From Selenomonadales bacterium UBA7018 (lineage in GTDB: Bacteria > Bacillota > Negativicutes > Selenomonadales > Selenomonadaceae), in NCBI GenBank assembly GCA_002448305.1, contig DJWY01000005.1, forward strand, positions 1 through 14,470: a stretch of 14,470 nt of DNA. Reading direction: 5' to 3'. A program made the position numbers and the translations under genes. Of the stretch, positions 1 to 10,300 are shown piece after piece. The notes under the pieces were generated by a model. That model worked only from the letters and a program-made list of their open reading frames with translations. It was not told the origin of the DNA and did not search any database. Numbering within the stretch: the first letter of the stretch is position 1; the number at the start of each line of letters is the position of its first letter.

Positions 1-1
1 C

Positions 2-3000
2 AACTTTACTTTACCACAACATATCGCCGGTGTTCTCAACGCGAATTTTGCTGATTCTTCATGGTTCGACGGCGCATTTGCTATCAGCGTCAATAAATTC
101 AATCAAAGTAGTGAAGCCAATTTCAAAAATGATACGCGCCCTGAATCCGTCAGCAATGTTGGCAACGTCAATATTTATTCAAACTCTGAAGGCGATATAT
201 TAAGCGTGGCGGCGGGCAGTTCGGGCGGTAAAGGTGCAATCGGCGCGGCGGGTTCCACTGCTCTAAATTATATTAACAATTCCGCTAAAAGTCTTGTGGA
301 AAATGCCAACGTCAAAGCGAGTAAAAATTTCGGCGTCGTCGCGCAATCTGATGATAAAATCGCTAACTACGCCGGCTCACTCGATGTCAATTCCGACGGC
401 TATGGCGCAATAGGCGTTTCAGTCTCTCAAAACGAAATTACCGGCAATACCTACGCTAATATTAAAGGCTCAAAACTTGACGTCGCTGGCTCCGATAGTA
501 ATTTAATTGCCATTTCTAATCCTAAGGATAAATTGATTGACGGCTACGTCACTAAAAATACGTGGACGAGCGGCGGACTAATGGGCGGCAGAAAAACGGA
601 AAATAAATCGGGGTTGGTTGTCAATTCTTCCGCAACGCATTCAATTAGCTCTGATTTGGCAACAATCGGTATTCGCGCTACGAATGATTCTCCGGGCGTG
701 GGCGTTTCCGGCACCGTCAATATAAATAAAATTAGCGGGGCTACTAATGCGACGGTAGAAAAAACCGACGTCGACGGCAATGCTGATACTTTTGTCAACG
801 CGGCTGATTATACTAATAACGGTTCGTTCGTGGGCAATGCGTCGGCTTCTGGCACCGTTGCTATTGGTATGCTTTGGAATGAAAATAACGTTGACCGCAA
901 AACAAATGCGCTAGTCGACGGCGGCACGCTCAATGTTAAAAATCTGGACGTGAAAGCAGACGCCCAACAAGGCATTTCCAATTTAAATATCGCAGTCGGC
1001 GTGGGCTTTACCGCTAGTAAATCTCAAGTCTTCGCGGCGGCGTCGGGTGATAATGTCGTTCGCAACCAAATGGGAAGCACCACCACTGCTAAAATCGAAA
1101 ATGCAACGGTGAATCACTCCGGCGCGGTTGATGTCAACGCTTACCATAAAGATAACGTCTACGCAACGAATATAGCGGCGGGCGTGGCTGTCGATAGTTC
1201 AAGCGCGGGCGCAACTTTCGATATGGGCTATGGACTAATGCGCGAAAATTCGACCGTCGAAGCGCAGATTAACAATTCAACCCTAAAATCGGAAAGCGGC
1301 GCGGTCAATGTCAATGCGGAAAATTCTTCCAAAATCGCGGGCGCATTCGGTACGGCAGGCATAGCAATTCATGTGGGCACACCTGGCGCGTCGGTGGCTT
1401 CCGCACTCGGTATAAATAATAACTATATGACTAATACCGTTAATGCTGGCATAAAAGGTTCAACGCTTAATGTCGGCGCGGTCGATGTCAACGCCAAAAA
1501 TACTTCCGAAATAAAAGCTGATGGCGGCGTCGCGGCTGTCGCGCTTAATATTTCCAAAGCATTTATTGCGGCAATGGGCGCGGCGGTCTCCGTCACTAAC
1601 GGCACTTTCGATAACAAAGTTACTGCGGAAGTTGATAACAGCACAATCACGGCGGCGGGCGACGTCAATATAAATGCACGCGACGACCATATATCTAATA
1701 AAACCGTCGTATCAGCTGCACTTAGTACCGGTCTTGCCGTCTCGGTCAACCGTATGTCAACTTCAATCAATAGCGGCTTAGCCGACTTAAAAGCTAACCA
1801 GCTCGGCAAAACTTTAAGTTCTGGCGATTTGGTTATGACTACCGATAACGCCTCTAGGGAAAATGCCAATTCCGATTCCGATAAATTAACGGGCGAATTT
1901 GGCTCGGAAACCCGCTTCCTTAATGAAGGTTTTATTGATACCCTGCTAAATGGCGTGCGTGCTAATTCGTCCGCCACTAAACAAAATATTACTGACACGC
2001 TCAAAAAACGTTATACTGCTACCGTCAATTATAATAACTCATTGGGCGCGGGCGTGTTCGCTAACGTTGCAAATAATTCGAGTATAGACGCGGGCGAAAA
2101 CAAAATTTCTATCGGCTCGACCGAAAATAACGATTTAAGTATAACTAGCGGTTCTGGCTCCGGCGGCATTGTCGGCGTTGGCGTCGGCTCAACTTCAATT
2201 AAAGTTCATCGCGCTAATACTGCTAACGTTGTCGGCTCAACCCTTAACGCGAAAAATATCGACATTTCCACCACCAACGGGCAAACCGGCTCCGACGGTA
2301 TCAATTCCAAAATGTATAACGCCACGCTAACAGGAGTTGGCGCAAGCGTGGGTTATAACAACGTGGAGACTAACGGCACGGGCGAAATTTTAATCTCCGA
2401 TTCCAAAATAACAGCCGGCGAAAATCTTAACGCTAAGGCAATCGACAATTCAAAGAGCAGAACTTACATACTAGACGCGGGCTTGAAAGGCGTTGGCTAC
2501 ACGGGCGTTTTTGCCTACAACACCAACACCGCGCAGACCGGCATTGAAGTCAGCAATAAATCTACGCTTACGGCTAGGGCGATTAACTTCAACAGCGAAA
2601 ATCATACTTACCGCGCAACTGATACGCTCGCAATCAGCGTAAGTGGCTTGGGCGTTCAAACCAATACTTCAGTGGCTAAAGATACTTCCACCAATTTTAT
2701 TAACGTTACGGGCGAGGGCAATACGTTTACTGGCGAAAACCTCACCTTCAACGCGCTAAATGGCGGTCAAACTTATGCTCACACGAACGGTCAAGCTTAT
2801 CTGGGACTGAATGCCGTAGTTGCAAAGGGGCTTGCCAATTCTAATACTAAAGCTAACATTTCGATTGACGACGCTAATACTTTCACGAATACAACGGCTA
2901 ATATTACAGCGCAAATCGGCGAAGACGGCAAATATACCGCTGAATCAACCGGCTTTGCAATAAACGGTTCGGCAGTGGGTGTAAACATCGACGATATGTA

Positions 3001-4330
3001 CGCGCAGACAAATAGCACCGCGCAAGTTAATATCGGCAACGAAATTTATGGCAATGAAACTGCGCTCAATGCAACCGCGCTCAATAAGGCTAGCCGTAAC
3101 GCCTTCATGCGCAATAATGCTTATTCAATCGTCGCTAATGCTAACGACATTTCAGCCTACACCATTGCTAAAGATACAGCGTCCGTCAACGTCGGCAATA
3201 ATTCAACGTTGGAAAATGCTAACAAACTCGGCGCACTCAATATCAGCGCAGATACGGAAAATAAATCGTACGTGGCGGCGAAAGGTACCGGCGGTTCAAT
3301 CGGCGGCGACTTCGGCTCGGCGGCGCATGCTGATAACTCCGCTGATAATACTTCTTCCGCAACCCTTAACGGCACGTGGAATATTGCTAACGATTTAACG
3401 CTGAACGCAAGCCAGCACGACGACGCATATATTTCCGGCTACAGCGCACGCGGCGCAATCTTCACCGGCGGCAAAGGTTCCCTCGATAATGTTATCAAAG
3501 GCTCGACCACCGCGACCATTTCTGACAACGCAAATATTAACTCCAAAACCGTCAACGTAAACGCTAAAAATTATATCAAGACCGATAAATATTCCGACGA
3601 ATACGACTACACATTATTTGGGCGCATGGGCGGCGTAGTCGATGACGTGGATTATCAACGCTCAACCGCCACGACCGATAAAACCGCGAACATAAATATT
3701 GGCAATAAAGCAACGGTTACTTCGACCGGCAAGCAAACTTATGACGCGGCGAGCGACTACGACTTAAAAAATGACGTATACGCCGAAGGCGGCTCTTTAC
3801 TTGCTAGCTTGCGTTGGGTCAAGTCGCATAACTACATAACGACGGACGAAAAAATTTCGGTCGGCACCGGCGCGACGCTCAAAAATGAAGGCGGCACCTT
3901 CGCGGAAGGCGGCATAACTTTAGCGGCGCATGATAACTTAAATCATAATCCGAGCGCAAAAGGATACTCGCAAGCAGGTTTCGGCGGCTACGTTCGCGCC
4001 GAAACTTTAACCGATTTAACGCGCAATCAAACCATAAATATTAACGGGACGTTGAGAAGCGCGAAGGATTTAAATTTGTACGCGGGCGCGGATTTAAACG
4101 GCGAAGGCTCCAAAGTTCGTAGTTTCGCTAAGGCAATTTCGCAGGTGCAAACGTTAATTCCCGACGGTAGCGCAGATATTATCCGCAAGGGCGCGACCAA
4201 TTCAAATGTCAACGTAAACGCCGGCGCATACGGTCAAGCCACGCACGACATTAACATAATTTCAAATGCGGGCAACGAATTTTTCAACGAATTTACATTC
4301 TATGGCACAGCATATAAGAGCAAAACTAAT
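2..4330 (+). other. N-proximal beta-helix region of the adhesin
   Basis: This part alternates strands such as VNVNAEN, VDVNAKN and INARD with glycine/alanine-rich stretches of the type GVGASVGYN, AAGVAVDSSS and GIVGVGVGS. The pattern recurs roughly every 60-80 residues: a hydrophobic Gly/Ala patch, a variable loop, then a strand listing an element (TLNAKNIDIS, KITAGENLNAKAI). It resembles the leukotoxin LktA-type passenger body. Alanine, serine and threonine codons here are often GCT, TCC and ACT, unlike the GCG, AGC and ACG preference further downstream in the same gene. Confidence 0.6.
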
Positions 4331-7300
4331 TACAAAGTAGCGACTGCCGATAATGGCAATTTGAAAACAGCGGACTACAAGCACAGCGGCAACGTCAAAG
4401 TCAATGGCGAGTTGAAAGCGGCGAGTACGCCCGATGTGACGGTAAATATAAGCGGCATAGCCCTTCCCGACGGCTTCGTTTTGACGAATAATAAATTAAA
4501 GCCCCTTTCTTACTCGGTCACAAGCGGCAAATATACAATAACCGAAAAGAGTACCGATTTTGCGGGCAAGAGTAGCGAGGAAATTTTTGCCCAACAGATT
4601 TACAACGGGATTAAAACTGAAACGTCCAATTATCCAGATAATTTCTTGAAAAAACGCCACGACGAAGTTACAAAACTTTTGGACGATTACTTAGGCAATC
4701 TGACATCATATCGCAAATTAATGCAAGATAAAACTACGCTCGAAGCCGAAATGATAGCAAAGGGCATGGGCAGTTACAAGACGAAAAGCGACGGCACGAA
4801 AGAATTTGTCTACGCTCAAAACGTTGACGCTCAAAACATGATTGATTTCATTTTAAAGAAAAACCGCCACGAAAATATAGAAAAATCCGCAAATAACGCT
4901 TTAGCCAAATATCAAAAGGATTCCACGCGCTACAACGGTTTATTGCAGGAGAAAACCTCGCTGGAAGATGAAATGATAAAATTGGGCATGGGCAGTTATA
5001 CTACGCGCTCGGACGGCTCGCAAGAATTTTTATACGGTGAAACGCCGTCAATCCAAATAAAGTCGCTGATATTGCCGGATATAGAAGTCAGCGGCGGCTC
5101 AATCAACGTCGTAACGGGCAATTTAACCGGAAGCGGCAAGTTAAACGCAAGCGGCGTGCCGAAAATCGACATTCAAAACAAGTCAAGCGCGTATTTGATT
5201 ACAAACCGCTTGACGATAGCCGATAAGGGCGGCGCAATCAACTACAACGATAAGGGCGTATCGAGCAACGCGGATATAGGTAGCGGCGCGAAATTTACCG
5301 AGCTGAAAAGTTCCAACAGCAATGAAGTCCCAACGATAAATGTAAAGAATAGTTACGCGGGGCAAAGCTCCATTCCGATGAAGCCCAATTCAAGCCTTAA
5401 AGGCTACAAAGATTTGAGCGAGGAAGATAAAAAAGATACCTATAGATATACGCCGATAAATTATATTGAGGTGACGAAAGATATAACAAATCCGGTCGGC
5501 AAGGTTATTCTCGACAACACGCAAGGCAGTATCCGAATACTAAGTGGCGCGAACGTCAACGCGCAGGATATAGCGATGACGGCTAAGGAAAGTATTTCGC
5601 AAGGTTATACTGAAGGCTTAGTTAATATCGCGAATACGCCCGAATACCTCTACGCTGACGAGGCGGCGAAATTGCGCAAGACGACCGGTTGGGATTCTAA
5701 AATGCCCGAAAACAATCAAGATATAACTAAAACGAGCGATACTGTACTGACCGGCGGCACGGGCAGGATAGCTGGCGAGGCGATTTATATTGCCGCACGC
5801 GATATTAATATCAATGGACTGATTCAGGCGGGCTATAACGGCTACAAAGCGACCGTCACTCAAAAGGACGTTGACAACGCGACCGAAACAGTACTTTACA
5901 ATGATACTACCATGTACAAAGTCAACGAGGGCGGCTCCAAGCTCGGTAAGGACGGCTACTATATTTACGAGCCGCAAATTTATTACGACAAGGCGAATAA
6001 TAAATTATACGTGGAAGATATAAATTCAGTTGGCGGCAAGATTTACTTAACTGGGCGGATAATGTCCACCGGCAACGGGAAAATCGTAGTGGCTGACGGC
6101 GCGGGCAATATCGATATTACCAACAGTTCCAAATATGATATGCACGTCGGCAAGGTGATTAGCTCCGGCGGCAACGGCTTTATTCAAATCATTGACACCA
6201 CGCAGGATAAATTAACCCAGTATTCAAGCGGGCAAACGCGCACGATAGAAAATTATTCTGCGTGGCAGATTGATAACACAAAGGGAAAAGTAACAACCGG
6301 CGACGGGCTATCAATCGGGCAGTTCGTCAATTACAATCCCAAAAGCGGCATGACGTATCATTGGATGGAAGGCGTTAAGCAGGCAGTACTTCATCATTAT
6401 TACAAAGAAGAAATTAAAACTCGCTGGGGCAATGGAGACGACCCGAATTACAAAGGCAACTATGAGGAAATGTCGCTAACCGCCAGTGAATATAGTGACC
6501 CCGAAACGCTTGCCAACGACCCGCTACAAAATGGCATGTTCATGGACAACCAAAGCCAAACTAACAATTTGATTATGTCTGCGAAAAACGAATCAACTAC
6601 TAGCTATGGCGTAGACAAACCCGCCGAGCAAACCAAGAGCGGCTTTTTAGGCTATTATCATCACTGGCACCATTTCTGGAATAAATCGGTTGGCTCCAAG
6701 CAGACTTACATTTTCTCATTGAAGGGCGATTACCCAATAAGCGTCGGGTTAATCGGCGAAAGTAATCCGCACATTAATTTGACGAATGATTTCACCCGTA
6801 GCGGCGACTTGTATTTGACGGGCAACATTCGCAACGACAATAGCGCGACATTGAATATAACGGCGCGTGGCGGCAAGATTGAGCAATCGGGCGGAACAAA
6901 AATTTCTACCGATAACATTAAGCTGACTGCCCGCGACGATATTAAAAATATTGACATAACGAATCACCGCAAGGACGATTTAAAACTAAATGCGCAAACG
7001 ACTACAGGCGACGTCGATATTAACGTAAGCGGCGGCATTTATAACAATACAAATCTTGCGGGAAATGTGATAGTCAACGCGCTAAAGAGCGAGTACGGCG
7101 GCGCATCGCTGACGGCAACCGGCGATATTAAGCAGACGATTAAAGGCACGGCGATAACTGCGCGGAATATCAAGCTTGATTCTCTGAACGGCGCGATTAA
7201 TCTGCAAATAGAATCGAACGGGCAACCGGGCGCGGAATACTCTGCAATTTCGGCGGCGGCTAATGGAAATATTAAGCTGACCAAAAATGATAATGCTGAT

Positions 7301-10300
7301 TTCCTAGTTGGCTCGATAGTCTCGACGAATGGCGACGTAACGTTGAGTGCTAAGGGAAAATTTGTTGACGCATTGGACAAAGTCCGCGATAACACCGGCA
7401 CTGACGAGAGCGACTTGGTTAAATCGTGGATAGACATGGGCTTGATAGCGGGCACGGCTGATTACAAGGGCGCGTATCTCAATCGGCTTGAAAAAGACCG
7501 CGACGCTTATAAATCCGACGTTACCGAGCAATTTAGCGAGTATAAAGATTTGCTTGCGACCTATCAAAGTTCGCTTGCCGATTACAATTCGCTTGAGGAT
7601 AAAACCGGCACGACTAAACCGGAAATGAATGACCGCTTAGAACTTTTGAATAAAAAATTTGCGAAGTACGCTTCGGCGGACGCCTATTTAGCAGCGGATA
7701 AAGATTATCAAACGCTGGTTGCGACGGTGAAAAATCCGCAGTACAAATGGACGGAAGCCGAATTGCTAAGCGGAATCCGTTCAGCTTTAGTCAATAAGCA
7801 AGAGGGCACAGCCTACGACGTGACGCGCTTTAAGGACGCAAATATCACCGGACGCAATGTGACTTTGACGGGAACGGGCGTTGGCTCTAACAGCAAAGAG
7901 ACTACGACAATCAAAATGTCTGAACTTAAGATAAAGGCGAACGAGACCGACAAAGAGAAATCAGCGCGGTTGGCGAAGCTTAGCCGGTTAGCGAACGTCG
8001 AGGCGGCTGACGTTAATGTCAATTACGTTTTGGGCGACGACGGCAAGCCCGTAATGCAGACCGTTACGCAAATTAATTACAACTACGACGCGAACAAAGG
8101 CTATTACATTGACAAGGCGGGCAATTACATTCGCTACCGCAAAGACGCCGACGGCAATTTACTCAAGTACACCTACGACAAAGACTTAAAGCAAGTCGGA
8201 AACGCGGTTGCAGTCAGTGATTTCTCCGACGTTATCAAGGACACCACGACCATTGAGAACAAAGAAATTAGTTCCTTTGAGATAAAAGGCACGATACCGC
8301 TTGGCATAAACGCGACGGGCACTATAAATATCAAGACGACTGGCAATGACGGAACGTACATAGCTGGGCGCAACAAGGGCGTTAAGATAACCGAGACGAC
8401 TAATCCGAATAAAGACATTTATAGCCCGCTGAACATTAACAAAATCGAGACGAGCAAAACTGACGGCAACTATGCAGACGTGCGGATAATAGGCGAGGCG
8501 GGAATATTCAACGCGGCGAATAGTGGCGCAAATGTTATCGGCAAGGATTTAATTTTAGTGGGTGGCAATGGCGCAATCGGCACGCAGGCGAAACCGTTCA
8601 CAGTGACTTTGACGGGCGATTTACTGAATGCGCGTAGCAACGAGGAAATTAACTTGCAGAAAGTCGGCACGGATAATTTCCGGATTAGTGCGCTTTACTC
8701 CCCGAAAAGTATTCGCATAACCAACGCCAAAGGCATTATCGAACACAGCTCCCGCTTTGACGATATAGCGGCGGCTTATATCAATACGCCAGGCGAAATA
8801 ACGTTGACGGGCAATGCGGGCACGGCTAACAATCCAATTTTGATAAGACCGACTGCCACGACAACTTTAAATCTCAAGGGCAACACCTTTTATATCAAGG
8901 GCATGAATTCCGGCACGGTTAATTTAAACAACATAAGCGGCAACGTCGAAATAACTTCTGACGGTTCGATTGGGCAGACGAAAAACAGCGCAATCAATGC
9001 AAGTAGCCTGAAAGTAGCGGCGGCTGGCGACGTTCTCTTGACTGGCAATCAAAATAAATTTAGCAAAATAAATGTTGGTGAAATCGGCGGAAATTTCGAG
9101 CTTAAAAATAATTCGAGCACTTTAACTGCAAATTTCAGCGGCACGATAAACAACGCTAAAATTAACCAGACCGGCAACATTAACTTAGAAGGTAAATTTA
9201 ATGGCAATGTCTTAAGCCTAACGACGGCAAACGGCAACATAAATTCAACGGGCGGACTTAAGGCGGATAAGGAAATAAATCTTAGTATCGGGACGTTCAC
9301 GCACGAAGGCGAAATTCATACCGACAAATTGACTATTGCGACTGATAACGGCGTCACGATTAACAATACCGAAAATACCTTTAACGCCTTAGAAATTTCA
9401 AGTCGCGACGGCAAAGCGATTAACGGTTCGATTAACGTAGCGATAAAGGCTGATAAATTCGCGCCGAGCATAAAGAATGACGTAGCGGGCGACGTGACTT
9501 TAGAGAACACGAAAACTGACGGCGCGCTTTCCTTCGGCGACGGCGAAACGGCAAATATTAGCGGAACTTTCAAGGCGACAACTAAAGGCAATTTCGATTA
9601 TGGCTCTACGCTTACCGCTAAAGATATTTCGATAACCGCGCAGAACATTTACCGGCGCGAAAATACAAGCGGCTATTTCACCGCGACGGATTCGATGACA
9701 TTCACCGCGCAAAGTAATATTGGCACGGCGGCGAATCCGATTTTGTTCAGCAACGCCGCTGAAAAATCTATAAGCGCAGATACTTACGGCAAAAGAATTT
9801 ATGTCAAGGGCGTCAATTCCGGAATATTCACGCTCGGTGACGCGGTCGGGGAATTCATGAGCGCAAGTTCTGAAGGCGCAATCGCGCAAGCTACCGATAA
9901 AAATCTTAACGTAAAAAATAAACTCGAACTCACTGCGGCTAACGATATAACTTTGGACAACGTCGGAAACTTAATCAAAGCGGCGCAAATAAACGACGGC
10001 GACAACGTTAAATTGAACAGTATATTCAAAGACGGCTTGACGTTGGACGGCATGAAGGCAAAAGGCGACGTTATAATAACTTCCGATAAATCGCTAGCGT
10101 TGAACGGCAATATCGAGACGGCAAAGAATATCGCATTGTCGGCGGGCACCAATTTAACCAGTAGCAAAGCCAGCGTGCTCAAATCGGGCAATAATATTAC
10201 ACTGAAGGCGGACGACGTTAAACTTTCCGGCAAAGTCGAGACGCCGTATAAAAAAATGACCTCTGATAAAGTCGAAGACCTAGAAAAATTCGTTAAAGAA

